Below are positions 6,544-13,345 of a stretch of DNA of 19,095 nucleotides, piece after piece; the first letter of the stretch is position 1, and the number at the start of each line of letters is the position of its first letter. Under the pieces are notes generated by a model. That model was given only the letters and a program-made list of their open reading frames with translations, was not told where the DNA came from and made no database searches. The DNA lies in NCBI GenBank assembly GCA_016784195.1, contig JADHVE010000021.1, positions 1 through 19,095 of the forward strand, written 5' to 3'. A program made the translations under genes and the position numbers. The DNA is from Candidatus Woesearchaeota archaeon (GTDB lineage Archaea; Nanobdellota; Nanobdellia; Woesearchaeales; GW2011-AR4).

Positions 6544-7197
6544 TTATTCGATGTCTGCATAATTAATAATATTCCTGCTATCTTCTTCTATTCTTGGGCA
6601 TGCTGTATTGACCCAGAATTCTATAAACGGGAAATTCTCTAAATCAATTAAGTTTAAAGTGTCAAAAACAAAGATATAACAGTTTTTATTCTTCTCTAGT
6701 TTCTTTTTTAGTTCCAAAGCCTTGTTTAGCTTGTTCTGCCCGGGTTTTGTTGAGACTAAAATACCGATAGTTTCATAACTCAAAAATTTTATTTTTTTTA
6801 TCTTCAGTATTTTTTTATAATTATTTATCTCTTCTTTTTTTATTTTAGAAAAATTATTGCTAATCGGATTAAAACAGAAAACCTCTTTGTTTGTTTTTAT
6901 TGCCAGGCCTAAGGGATGAAATTTTCCGTCTCCGATATAAAGAAAAGCGTCTACTTGTTTTTTTATTTTCTCTCCGGCAGATAGATCGCAGCCTAAAATC
7001 TGAGATGGATATTTTGGGTTTCCTTTTGTGATGGATATTTTTTTATTTTTTTTTATTAAATAATCTTTAATTGTTTCCAAATGATCAACAAACTGGACTG
7101 TTGCAGTTAAGCCGATGTTTTTTGGCAGTTTATCTGCTTTAATCTTGTTTAATTCTATCTTGCCAGTATATTTTGATTCTATAAAGAGTGTTTTCAT
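6544..7197 (-). CDS. dph2: Dph2-family diphthamide synthase subunit lacking domain 1
   Basis: Dph2 uses a [4Fe-4S] cluster and SAM to attach the 3-amino-3-carboxypropyl group to the EF2 histidine, the first step of diphthamide synthesis. Archaeal Dph2 proteins are usually about 330-340 residues in three domains, each giving one cluster cysteine. This one has 217. Domains 2 and 3 are clear: the second cysteine in YPSQILGCDLS, then YIGDGKFHPLGLAI, STKPGQNKLNKA, and the third cysteine in NTACPRIEED. The start MKTLFIES aligns just before domain 2, so domain 1 and its cysteine are absent, and the tail after ACPRI is short. An in-frame TAA at 7210-7212 and a gap of only 175 nt to the next gene leave no room for the missing domain. 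The frame is intact, so it is not an obvious pseudogene. Confidence 0.85.
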   Translation of the reverse strand: MKTLFIESKYTGKIELNKIKADKLPKNIGLTATVQFVDHLETIKDYLIKKNKKISITKGNPKYPSQILGCDLSAGEKIKKQVDAFLYIGDGKFHPLGLAIKTNKEVFCFNPISNNFSKIKKEEINNYKKILKIKKIKFLSYETIGILVSTKPGQNKLNKALELKKKLEKNKNCYIFVFDTLNLIDLENFPFIEFWVNTACPRIEEDSRNIINYADIE

Positions 7198-7223
7198 TTT
7201 TAGATCAAGTTATTTTTATCTGT

Positions 7224-7233
7224 TTTTAAATGT
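7224..7233 (-). promoter_or_regulatory. Possible TATA box for the dph2-like gene
   Basis: On the minus strand ATTTAAAAAC is centred about 31 nt before the ATG at 7197. It supports the short start as the true one, because a longer gene would need to start upstream of this box. Confidence 0.4.
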
Positions 7234-7342
7234 TGTTTTTATAGGCTGTTTTTTATCATTAAATTTTTTAATTTTTTCAATTAATTTTGAACCATTGGTT
7301 AATCTCTATTATTTATTTACCACACAGAAGTATAAACAATTA

Positions 7343-7350
7343 TTTTTATA
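7343..7350 (+). promoter_or_regulatory. Possible TATA box for the permease-methyltransferase gene
   Basis: TTTTTATA centred about 26 nt before the ATG at 7373. Together with the protein alignment this favours 7373 over more upstream in-frame ATGs. Confidence 0.45.
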
Positions 7351-7372
7351 CTCTATTGCTAATTTTTTGTTT

Positions 7373-9277
7373 ATGGCTGAGTTAAAGAGGGTATTGGGGT
7401 TTTGGACTGTGCTGGCTCTGGCAATTTCTACCATAATGGGCACAGGAATGTTCTTTGGAGCTTCTATCGGCGCTTCTTATGCGGGCAATGCCTCAATCTT
7501 ATCATGGATTATATTAACAGTTTTTGCTGTCTACATCAGCATGTTTTTTGGTGAATTGGTAGCTATGTTTCCTACTGCAGGGGGTGTTTATGAATACAGC
7601 AAACAAGCTTATTCAAGGTTTATTTCTTTTATGATGGGCTGGACTGCATGGATCGTTGGAAACTTAACAGTTGCCTTGCTTGTTGTTGCAGCTGTCGATT
7701 ATTTGATTCCAGACCCTTCACAGATGTTTTTGAAACTCGGAATATGCATAGCATTTATCATAATATTGAATATAATCGCATTCTTGGGTATAGAAGCCAG
7801 CGGGCTTATCCTGATGTTATTTGCTGGAGTTTCAGTAACTGTTTTGCTGTCTGTCATTCTCCCAGGCATTTTTCATATGCAGCTCAGCAACTTGACCCCG
7901 TTTTTTAATTATGGTTATTTGCCTGTTTTTGTTACAATCTTTTTTATTGCAGAGAGCTTTTTTGGGTGGGAATCTGTTACATATCTTGCTGAGGAAACCA
8001 AAAATCCTGAAAAAATAATACCTCAAGCATTGATTTTAGGAACTGTTATAACCGGTGTTTTGGGCATTTTAACAGTAACAGTATCACTGGGGATAATACC
8101 TTGGAAAGTGCTGATAGGATTCAATGCTCCTTTATCAGCAGTATTTGAGCGCATATTCGGCAGTGGAATGGAGATTCTGAATTTCGGAGTTTTCTTTGCC
8201 TTGATAGGCTCTGCAGCAGGAGGAATAATTTCGATGCCTAGGCTTATTCTTGCTTTAGCAAGAGATAAATTATTTATAACCCAGTTAAGCGATATCCATC
8301 CAAAATTTCACACGCCTCACAAGGCAATAATATTCCAGACAATAATTTCTTTGGTTATTTTAGGGATGGCTTTTGGAAGATATAAAATTCTTTTGAGTTT
8401 GCTTCTTCCTCTTGGGATAATAATGTACATATTCACGATTTTTGCTGTGACTGTCTTAAGGTTTAAAATGCCGAATGTTAAAAGGGCATTTAAGGTCCCT
8501 TTTGGCAAAATCGGATCTATAGTCGTAATTTTGTTTATGGTTGCTTTAACAGCTGTATGGATTTTTTTTGAGCCGAACGGGCTATATATCTTAACCTTGA
8601 GCATATCTTTTATTTTTGTTGGACTGCCGATTTACCTTTTATTGGTTCTTTATTATGATCCTGATGCTATAGTGAAAATGAATAATTCAATGGCATACCT
8701 AACTTTGTTGACTGAAAGATTTGTTTTGCCAAAACGTGTGAGAGATGAGATTTTTAAGTTGTTAGGAGATGTGAAAGGAAAAATAATTTTGGAATTTGGA
8801 TGTTCTGTAGGAACTCTAACAATGCAATTGGCAAAGAAGGTAATGCCTAGAGGGAAGGTTTACGCTACTGACTTATCTGAAAATGATCTGATTATAACAA
8901 AAAAAAGATTGATTAGGAAAGGGCACATGCACGTTACTGTCATATATGATAAGCACCAGGTTAACAGGGTTCATCCTGATATCCCTCATGTAGATTCAAT
9001 CCTAAGCATGGGCATGATGGGATACCTGCAGGATGTCAAGAAAGTTTTAAAAGAGATGCGGGACTTACTGCCTTATGGAGGAAAGATTGTTTTTGTTGAT
9101 TATGCTGATTTCTTTAAGGTAATCCCTAATGTTGCATGGCTTTCAGATGACAAAAAGATAGAGAAAATATTCAGAGAGTGCGGCTTTAGCGTTTATGTAA
9201 CAAGGAAAAAAGGCTTGCTGTGGAATTATATTTATGTTTACGGCATTAAGTTTCATGAGGATGTAGTTTATGTTTGA
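7373..9277 (+). CDS. APC-type amino acid permease fused to a class I SAM methyltransferase
   Basis: The product has 634 residues. About residues 1-440 form a twelve-helix APC-superfamily permease: MAELKRVLGFWTVLALAIST, the unwound TM1 motif MGTGMFFGA, ELVAMFPTAGGVYEYSKQAY, and SFFGWESVTYLAEETKNPEK in the middle. After a linker (DPDAIVKMNNSMAY) residues 455-634 form a Rossmann methyltransferase: motif I ILEFGCSVGTLTMQL (Gly476 region), the acidic residue of YATDLSEND (Asp500), VDSILSMGMMGYLQD, and LLPYGGKIVFVDY. The two halves are in one uninterrupted frame. Upstream ATGs in frame (from 7115) would add a hydrophobic stretch overlapping the dph2-like gene and are not favoured; MAELKRVLGF is a typical APC start and has a TATA box at the right distance. 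Substrates of either half are unknown. The gene converges with the minor pilin at 9301. Confidence 0.9.
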   Translation: MAELKRVLGFWTVLALAISTIMGTGMFFGASIGASYAGNASILSWIILTVFAVYISMFFGELVAMFPTAGGVYEYSKQAYSRFISFMMGWTAWIVGNLTVALLVVAAVDYLIPDPSQMFLKLGICIAFIIILNIIAFLGIEASGLILMLFAGVSVTVLLSVILPGIFHMQLSNLTPFFNYGYLPVFVTIFFIAESFFGWESVTYLAEETKNPEKIIPQALILGTVITGVLGILTVTVSLGIIPWKVLIGFNAPLSAVFERIFGSGMEILNFGVFFALIGSAAGGIISMPRLILALARDKLFITQLSDIHPKFHTPHKAIIFQTIISLVILGMAFGRYKILLSLLLPLGIIMYIFTIFAVTVLRFKMPNVKRAFKVPFGKIGSIVVILFMVALTAVWIFFEPNGLYILTLSISFIFVGLPIYLLLVLYYDPDAIVKMNNSMAYLTLLTERFVLPKRVRDEIFKLLGDVKGKIILEFGCSVGTLTMQLAKKVMPRGKVYATDLSENDLIITKKRLIRKGHMHVTVIYDKHQVNRVHPDIPHVDSILSMGMMGYLQDVKKVLKEMRDLLPYGGKIVFVDYADFFKVIPNVAWLSDDKKIEKIFRECGFSVYVTRKKGLLWNYIYVYGIKFHEDVVYV

Positions 9278-9297
9278 AGGTTAATAAAAAGGATTTT
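9276..9297 (-). terminator. U-rich 3' element, copy 1 (after the minor pilin gene)
   Basis: Read on the minus strand, a pyrimidine-rich stretch with a TTTTTATTA core begins just after the TAA of the 9301-9714 gene. The plus strand reads GAAGG-T-TAATAAAAAGGATTTT. The same 22 nt with one difference recur at 15807-15828, after another minus-strand gene. Archaeal RNA polymerase stops at U-rich tracts, so a terminator is the natural reading. It also covers the last bases of the converging permease gene. Confidence 0.45.
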
Positions 9298-9300
9298 TAC

Positions 9301-9714
9301 TTAGCTGGAAGGCTCAATGTTACTGATTAATAATATATTACCTATCTTTTTAATCTCGTTTAAGCCAGTGCCTATATCTCCCTGAACATTCTCTGGAAGG
9401 AATAAGACATGCTCATAGCCAAGATAGGTTACAACTAATTCCCTGTTATCTATAAGCTCTATAGTGTAGATATTTCCGTTTATCCTTTTAGGTATTTTAA
9501 ATGTTATTTCATAGCCATCATTAACAAGTTTAGCTAGTTTTATTTCATTGTCCACTAAAGAGGCTATATTTCCTGCTGTCTGCTGTTTTTTGCTTTCTTC
9601 AAATTCACTTGTCCTGTAGCTGATTACAGCAAAAAAACCAAGGAATATGGTGAGCATTAAAGTGATTAGTATAACAAATTCTATTGCAAACTGTGATTTT
9701 TTTGGCTTGTTCAT
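9301..9714 (-). CDS. Minor type IV pilin with class III signal peptide
   Basis: The product has 137 residues. MNKPKKS-QFAIEF is a short basic leader followed by Gln at +1 and Glu at +5 of the predicted mature protein, then one hydrophobic helix (VILITLMLTIFLGFFAVISY) and a small beta-rich head. Prepilin peptidases of the FlaK/PibD type cut before this Gln, and the N-terminal helix packs into the fibre core. It is the last gene of a three-gene unit: its ATG overlaps the TGA of the upstream pilin gene (ATGA), so translation is coupled. It has no cysteines, unlike the major pilins. It ends 23 nt from the converging permease gene, with a terminator-like element between. Confidence 0.85.
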   Translation of the reverse strand: MNKPKKSQFAIEFVILITLMLTIFLGFFAVISYRTSEFEESKKQQTAGNIASLVDNEIKLAKLVNDGYEITFKIPKRINGNIYTIELIDNRELVVTYLGYEHVLFLPENVQGDIGTGLNEIKKIGNILLISNIEPSS

Positions 9715-10181
9715 CCTACTTTAGCAATATTAACTTGTGTGCCTAAGTTGACAGATTCTAATTTTATTTTTTTTATTCCAGCAGAGGCTAAATCTGATAA
9801 ATCACATTTTTCACAGGCTAAATCGCATCCTGCAGGGATACAAGAATCCGATATTATGCTGATATCTGAAAAGAAAACCACATCACTAGTTCCAGAGTCT
9901 GAATCGACCTCAAAAACAAGTTCCCTATTATAGAGTATATAAACATCATTGATTCTTTCAGGCATGCTGACATCCATCACAATCTTTGAATACTCTCCTG
10001 AATAATAGACTGAGCCTGCATTGTTCATTATGCTTAGTCCAATTTCGCTTATCTGGGGGTAGGTTATCTGCTCTGTTGATTCTCTTGAATAAGAAAAGAA
10101 CAAATAGGCTGTAGGTACTATTATTGCCAGTGTTAATGCTATAATCATCAGATATTCTAAAGCTGATTGTGCTTTGTTCAT
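9711..10181 (-). CDS. Minor type IV pilin with class III signal peptide
   Basis: The product has 156 residues. MNKA-QSALEYLMIIALTLAII carries the class III leader: cleavage is predicted after Ala4, with Gln at +1 and Glu at +5. A single membrane helix is followed by a soluble head with a cysteine cluster near the C-terminus (SCIPAGCDLACEKC, about 112-125), which could form disulfides or bind metal. Start and stop both overlap neighbours by 4 nt (ATGA), placing it in the middle of a coupled unit with the pilins at 10178-10645 and 9301-9714. Its head is unlike those of the three paralogous major pilins. A role as minor or tip pilin is inferred from the context. Confidence 0.85.
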   Translation of the reverse strand: MNKAQSALEYLMIIALTLAIIVPTAYLFFSYSRESTEQITYPQISEIGLSIMNNAGSVYYSGEYSKIVMDVSMPERINDVYILYNRELVFEVDSDSGTSDVVFFSDISIISDSCIPAGCDLACEKCDLSDLASAGIKKIKLESVNLGTQVNIAKVG

Positions 10182-10645
10182 TGTATTATGCTAATTATTT
10201 TACCTCTTATAATGTGCTCTGGTTTTGCAGGTGTATCAACAGCATAATAAGTAAAACTGATTTTAGCCTCTAGCCTATCCCCTTTTATGAATGTGCCTCC
10301 GTGACAATCAGACAATACAACATCCTTTTCCTCATCATCCTCCCAGTCAAAAGACAAAGGCATTGTATCGCAGGTTAAAGGGTCTGATGCATCGTCTGTT
10401 ACGGATAAGCTCACTACAGTAACTTTTTCTCCAATATCATTTAAAAGTCTGAATTTTATATCTGTATCTTTAATAGTTGAGTCTATGCATCTAAACTGCT
10501 GCGGAAAATTACATTTTTGAGGTAGATATTTGGCAAAATCAAAGACTCCAAAGTAATATAATGCAGATGTTGTAAGGATGATTGTTAAAAATGCCCATGC
10601 GTAGGTTGTTAAGAATTCTAGTGCTGCCTGTGATTTTTTTTTCAT
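10178..10645 (-). CDS. Type IV pilin, four-cysteine paralogue 1
   Basis: The product has 155 residues. MKKKS-QAALEFLTTYAWAFL contains a class III signal peptide (cleavage after Ser5, Gln at +1, Glu at +5) and the start of the helix. It is one of three paralogues (with 10863 and 11732). All share LEFLTTYAWAFL, a YFG near the helix end, and four cysteines in matching places: KCNFPQQFRC, then one in LTCDTM and one in LSDCHGG. The C-terminal strands (ISFTYYAV) also align. GAGGTG at 10651-10656, five bases before the ATG, fixes the start. It heads the coupled unit of minor pilins downstream, so its promoter probably drives all three. Its head is the most diverged of the three. Confidence 0.88.
   Translation of the reverse strand: MKKKSQAALEFLTTYAWAFLTIILTTSALYYFGVFDFAKYLPQKCNFPQQFRCIDSTIKDTDIKFRLLNDIGEKVTVVSLSVTDDASDPLTCDTMPLSFDWEDDEEKDVVLSDCHGGTFIKGDRLEAKISFTYYAVDTPAKPEHIIRGKIISIIQ
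10590..10632 (-). repeat. 43-nt conserved pilin 5' block, copy 1
   Basis: This block encodes the region from the signal-peptide cleavage site through TTYAWAF. It is identical, including third codon positions, to 11299-11341 and differs at 2 of 43 positions from 12159-12201. Confidence 0.85.
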
Positions 10646-10698
10646 CTATACACCTCTTTTTTGATGACGCTTCTTTTTTAATCAAAACTAGCTTAAAA

Positions 10699-10710
10699 GT
10701 TTATAAAATT
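10699..10710 (-). promoter_or_regulatory. Possible TATA box for the 10645 pilin unit
   Basis: The minus strand reads AATTTTATAAAC. It lies about 60 nt before the ATG, which would give a leader of roughly 30-35 nt carrying the GAGGTG ribosome binding site. Confidence 0.4.
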
Positions 10711-10760
10711 TATGGTTTGAGTATGTAAAGTAAAAGTTCTTACGTTTTTTTAATAAAATA

Positions 10761-10808
10761 TAGCGGACATAGTGGCAGAGTTTATTATTCAATTATTTAT
10801 GTCTGCTA
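10761..10808. repeat. 11-bp stem-loop between pilin genes
   Basis: TAGCGGACATA (10761-10771) pairs with TATGTCTGCTA (10798-10808) with one G-U position, around a 26-nt loop. It lies between the 10863 pilin stop and the promoter of the 10645 unit. It could be a terminator or processing signal for the upstream pilin mRNA, or part of an operator. Confidence 0.4.
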
Positions 10809-10838
10809 CCCTATATGATAACAACATTGAATTAACAG

Positions 10839-10860
10839 AATAAAGAAATAGAAAGTATAA
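10839..10860 (-). terminator. U-rich 3' flank of the 10863 pilin gene
   Basis: Read on the minus strand, the bases just after the stop are pyrimidine-rich (ACTTTCTATTTCTTTATT). A closely similar stretch follows the paralogous pilin gene at 11732, so the flank was duplicated or conserved with the gene. It is likely a U-tract terminator. Confidence 0.4.
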
Positions 10861-10862
10861 TA

Positions 10863-11354
10863 TTAAACTACTGTTGAAAATACTTCTCCATGCACTTCAT
10901 GCGAGTAAGTAGAACCGCTCTTTGCTGCATAATAAGTTATTGTTATCAGAACTTTTCCTTTTTCTCCTGCTATCGATCCTGCTGCTGCACTGTTACAGGA
11001 TGAAAAGCTAAAATCTTCTGTTGTTCCACTAGTCCATGTGTATGGCAATGCAGGTGAATCTATAGTGCAGGCATAAGATGTTGCCGATTCACTGGAGAGG
11101 GTTATTCCATCTGCAACTATTATAATTGTTTCTCCAACATTGTTTTTAAGCCGGAGATCGAAGGTATCTGAAGTTGCAGAGATTTTATAATCAACGCATC
11201 CGATTTCTGTGCCGAAATTACACCTGTCCGGCAGTAGCTTAGAAGGCTTTAAAATGCCAAAATATGCTAATGCTCCTATCATCAATAAGATAACTAAGAA
11301 TGCCCATGCGTAGGTTGTTAAGAATTCTAGTGCTGCCTGTGCTTTTTTTTTCAT
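10863..11354 (-). CDS. Type IV pilin, four-cysteine paralogue 2
   Basis: The product has 163 residues. MKKKA-QAALEFLTTYAWAFLVIL is a class III signal peptide plus the start of the fibre-core helix, predicted to be cut after Ala5. The stalk end, ALAYFGILKPSKLLPDRC, and the cysteine pair in RCNFGTEIGC match paralogue 3 (11732-12259) almost residue for residue. The two later cysteines (YACTID and FSSCNSA) complete the shared pattern. The head surface is Ser/Thr/Ala-rich, and the C-terminus VLITITYYAAKSG...HEVHGEVFSTVV aligns with ITYYPTRGG...KTANGDVYATVQ of paralogue 3. It has its own TATA box and U-rich 3' flank, so it is probably monocistronic and could be a major fibre subunit. Confidence 0.9.
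   Translation of the reverse strand: MKKKAQAALEFLTTYAWAFLVILLMIGALAYFGILKPSKLLPDRCNFGTEIGCVDYKISATSDTFDLRLKNNVGETIIIVADGITLSSESATSYACTIDSPALPYTWTSGTTEDFSFSSCNSAAAGSIAGEKGKVLITITYYAAKSGSTYSHEVHGEVFSTVV
11299..11341 (-). repeat. 43-nt conserved pilin 5' block, copy 2
   Basis: Identical over 43 nt to 10590-10632, although the two encoded pilins differ strongly beyond this block. Confidence 0.85.
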
Positions 11355-11389
11355 TTTATGCCTCTTTTTCTAATTTAATTTGATACAGA

Positions 11390-11400
11390 GTATATAAATT
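11390..11400 (-). promoter_or_regulatory. TATA box for the 11354 pilin
   Basis: The minus strand reads AATTTATATAC, 36 nt before the ATG. The identical 11-mer precedes paralogue 3 at 12292-12302. A GAGG-containing site (11359-11364) lies between the box and the ATG. Confidence 0.6.
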
Positions 11401-11681
11401 TTGTGTTTTTGAATTTTGATTGTTTTAATCAGATAAATATTATGTTTTATTAATCTTATCATTAATTTTTTATCGTTAGGTTTCATCACACAAACACAAT
11501 TGTTTGAGTTTTTTTGTTTTTTGATTATTTTTTTTTATAAAGGTTTGATTAATAATAATTAACATAACTATGTTCATAACTGATTATGATTCTGTTTGTG
11601 ACCTATGGGCTGTTTTTTATTAGTTCTGATGATTAACTTTTATTGGCTTTTTTATAATGGATTTTTTTGTGGATTCAGTTA

Positions 11682-11708
11682 AATAAAAAGAAATAGAAAA
11701 TATAAAAT
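11682..11708 (-). terminator. U-rich 3' flank of the 11732 pilin gene
   Basis: On the minus strand this is a pyrimidine-rich tract (TTTTCTATTTCTTTTTA) closely similar to the one after the paralogous 10863 gene. It is probably a U-tract terminator copied with the gene. Confidence 0.4.
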
Positions 11709-11731
11709 AAAATATTGCAGCATATTTAAAG

Positions 11732-12259
11732 TTACTGCACTGTTGCGTAGACATCTCCGTTAGCAGTTTTTGAGTAGGTTACACCCCCTCGTGTAGGGTA
11801 ATAGGTTATTGAAAGCAGCACTTTTGCTTTTTCATTTTGTACTAAGCCGTTTGTTAAAAATCCGCAATCTGCAAATGCTACAGTTTTTACCTCTTCAACA
11901 GTCCAAGCTCCTACAGCTACTGTGCATAATGAGGTGCCTCCTTCTGATGTTAAAGTTACTGCAGTTGTGGTTATATGCTCTCCTACATTGTTCTTTAACT
12001 TTAATGATGCTCCGCTAGTAGTGCCCCCATTGCCGTATGTCAGTGTGTAATACTGGCAGCCTATTTCAGGGCTAAAATTACATCTGTCAGGCAATAGCTT
12101 AGATGGATTCATAATTCCAAAGTAAACTAATGCTCCAATAAGAATCAATATTACCAAAAATGCCCATGCGTATGTTGTTAAGAATTCTAGTGCTGTCTGT
12201 GATTTTCTGGAAGAACCCTTATTCTGGTTCTGTATGCTAAATAGTTTCTTTTTTTTCAT
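11732..12259 (-). CDS. Type IV pilin, four-cysteine paralogue 3 (long leader)
   Basis: The product has 175 residues from the ATG at 12259. An in-frame ATG five codons upstream (12274) is less likely: AAGGTG at 12265-12270 sits five bases before the 12259 start, and the TATA box at 12292-12302 places the RNA start around 12272. The leader is unusually long, about 20 residues (MKKKKLFSIQ...SSRKS), before QTALEFLTTYAWAFL with Gln at +1 and Glu at +5. The PSKLLPDRCNF block, the cysteine pair RCNFSPEIGC and two later cysteines (SLCTVA and FADCGFL) match paralogue 2. The Thr/Gly-rich head suggests a surface-exposed fibre subunit. It lies directly downstream of the platform genes but has its own promoter. 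Confidence 0.88.
   Translation of the reverse strand: MKKKKLFSIQNQNKGSSRKSQTALEFLTTYAWAFLVILILIGALVYFGIMNPSKLLPDRCNFSPEIGCQYYTLTYGNGGTTSGASLKLKNNVGEHITTTAVTLTSEGGTSLCTVAVGAWTVEEVKTVAFADCGFLTNGLVQNEKAKVLLSITYYPTRGGVTYSKTANGDVYATVQ
12159..12201 (-). repeat. 43-nt conserved pilin 5' block, copy 3
   Basis: Differs from copies 1 and 2 at only two positions, both substitutions, while the rest of the gene has diverged much more. Confidence 0.85.
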
Positions 12260-12291
12260 TTTATCACCTTTCATATTTAATTGAATGTTAT

Positions 12292-12302
12292 GTATATAAA
12301 TT
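12292..12302 (-). promoter_or_regulatory. TATA box for the 12259 pilin
   Basis: The minus strand reads AATTTATATAC, 33 nt before the 12259 ATG and identical to the box at 11390-11400. Its position argues against initiation at the upstream ATG (12274). Confidence 0.6.
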
Positions 12303-12308
12303 TTTTGT

Positions 12309-13337
12309 TTAGACTACATATAAAGATGCAAACATATAAGACAAGATTTTCATAAATAGGAAATAAAAAGCAATACTTCCTGCTAAAAACATAGGGATAT
12401 ACTTAATCCCCCCCTTGATATCCCCTTTTTCCACTATAGAGACTATCATAGAGGAAAATGTGGATATTACAGCTATAGCTGAAACTGAAAATATCCTGAA
12501 ATTTACAGGGTCTACTGCTGTTTTCCCGAATGCAAATATGGTCTGCATACTTTGAGTTGCAGATGACATCTTCATCATGAAATTTGAGATTATAATCAAC
12601 AGATAATAGGCTAAAGAAAAAAGCAATGGTGATATCAAAATTACTATTACTGAAATGAATATGGTGTAGGTTATTGCGGATGCTGCCATATCCTCTTTTA
12701 AAATTCTTGTTCTTTTTATATTATCAATAATCCTGTCAATTAATAGAGATATATTGCCGCCGCTTTCTAACTCTGTCATCATAAGGTCAACAGCGCGGCT
12801 TAGCATGGGGGAATTGTATTTTTGTGATAATTGCACCAAAGCTTTATCCACATCATAGCCAGTCATGACTTTTTTTGAGACTTCTGCCATTTCATTTGCC
12901 AATATACTGAAGCGTGGCTTTATTGCAGCCCACAAAGAATTTTCAAAAGACATGCCTGCTTTTAGGTTTGAAGATACTGCCTGCAAAAAATCAGGAAGTA
13001 TAACTTCCATTTTCTTTGTTCTTTGGTATATTTTCAGATCCAGGTAAAAGTAAATAAGCAGGATAAATAAAACAGCAAAAGAAAGCTGAATAATGAACCA
13101 GGATAAAAAAGAAAAGACCAGCAGGATAATCTGAGAGTATTGCACTAAAAATGGATAGATGAAAAATATGAATATCATTGCTGTGATAATCGCTGTTAGG
13201 TAAAATAAGGATCCAAAAAATTTGTAGGGTACTGGAGAGATATCTGCTTTAAGCAGATACAGTCTAAGATTTGGCCTAATCTGTTTAGGAACAAATGCTT
13301 TTCCAAACTCTTCTAATAACACTAATCTGATTGGCAT
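12309..13337 (-). CDS. Pilus inner-membrane platform protein, T2SSF domain (TadB/TadC/ArlJ-like)
   Basis: The product has 342 residues. Two membrane helices near the N-terminus (about 40-62 and 70-98) precede the cytoplasmic T2SSF helical domain: KKMEVILPDFLQAVSSNLKAG, SFENSLWAAIKPRF, MTGYDVDKALVQLSQKY and MMTELESGGNISLLIDRI. Further membrane segments follow (FISVIVILISPLLFSLAYYLL and later). Such proteins sit at the base of the pilus and couple ATPase motion to pilin insertion. It starts 8 nt after the stop of the second platform gene, and AGGTG at 13343-13347 supports the ATG. Having two separate one-domain platform proteins resembles bacterial TadB/TadC and archaeal Epd pili rather than the single platform protein of archaella. 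Confidence 0.9.
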   Translation of the reverse strand: MPIRLVLLEEFGKAFVPKQIRPNLRLYLLKADISPVPYKFFGSLFYLTAIITAMIFIFFIYPFLVQYSQIILLVFSFLSWFIIQLSFAVLFILLIYFYLDLKIYQRTKKMEVILPDFLQAVSSNLKAGMSFENSLWAAIKPRFSILANEMAEVSKKVMTGYDVDKALVQLSQKYNSPMLSRAVDLMMTELESGGNISLLIDRIIDNIKRTRILKEDMAASAITYTIFISVIVILISPLLFSLAYYLLIIISNFMMKMSSATQSMQTIFAFGKTAVDPVNFRIFSVSAIAVISTFSSMIVSIVEKGDIKGGIKYIPMFLAGSIAFYFLFMKILSYMFASLYVV

Positions 13338-13345
13338 AAAAACAC

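Larger units (their letters stand above)
11355..11731. other. 377-nt gap between pilin paralogues 2 and 3
   Basis: No gene is visible on either strand. The right end holds the U-rich 3' flank of the 11732 gene, and the left end holds the promoter and ribosome binding site of the 11354 gene. Between them the DNA is very AT-rich, with poly-T runs and one small palindromic spot (CAAAC-ACAATT-GTTTG, about 11490-11505). I saw no decayed pilin sequence, tRNA or longer repeat. Confidence 0.5.

Noticed and set aside
6544..7197. Dph2-like gene as a frameshifted pseudogene
   Set aside because: The frame is intact, domains 2 and 3 keep their cysteines, and no domain 1 sequence is visible in any frame of the short upstream gap.
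7115..7372. In-frame extension of the permease gene to an upstream ATG at 7115
   Set aside because: It would overlap the dph2-like gene by 83 nt and add a low-complexity hydrophobic stretch. MAELKRVLGF at 7373 is a normal APC N-terminus with a TATA box at about 26 nt.
11401..11680. Possible decayed fourth pilin between paralogues 2 and 3
   Set aside because: No remnant of the 43-nt block, the cysteine motifs or a helix-coding stretch could be seen on either strand.
12260..12274. Start of the third pilin at the upstream ATG (12274)
   Set aside because: The ribosome binding site AAGGTG lies between the two ATGs and the TATA box would put the RNA start on the first ATG, so 12259 is favoured.
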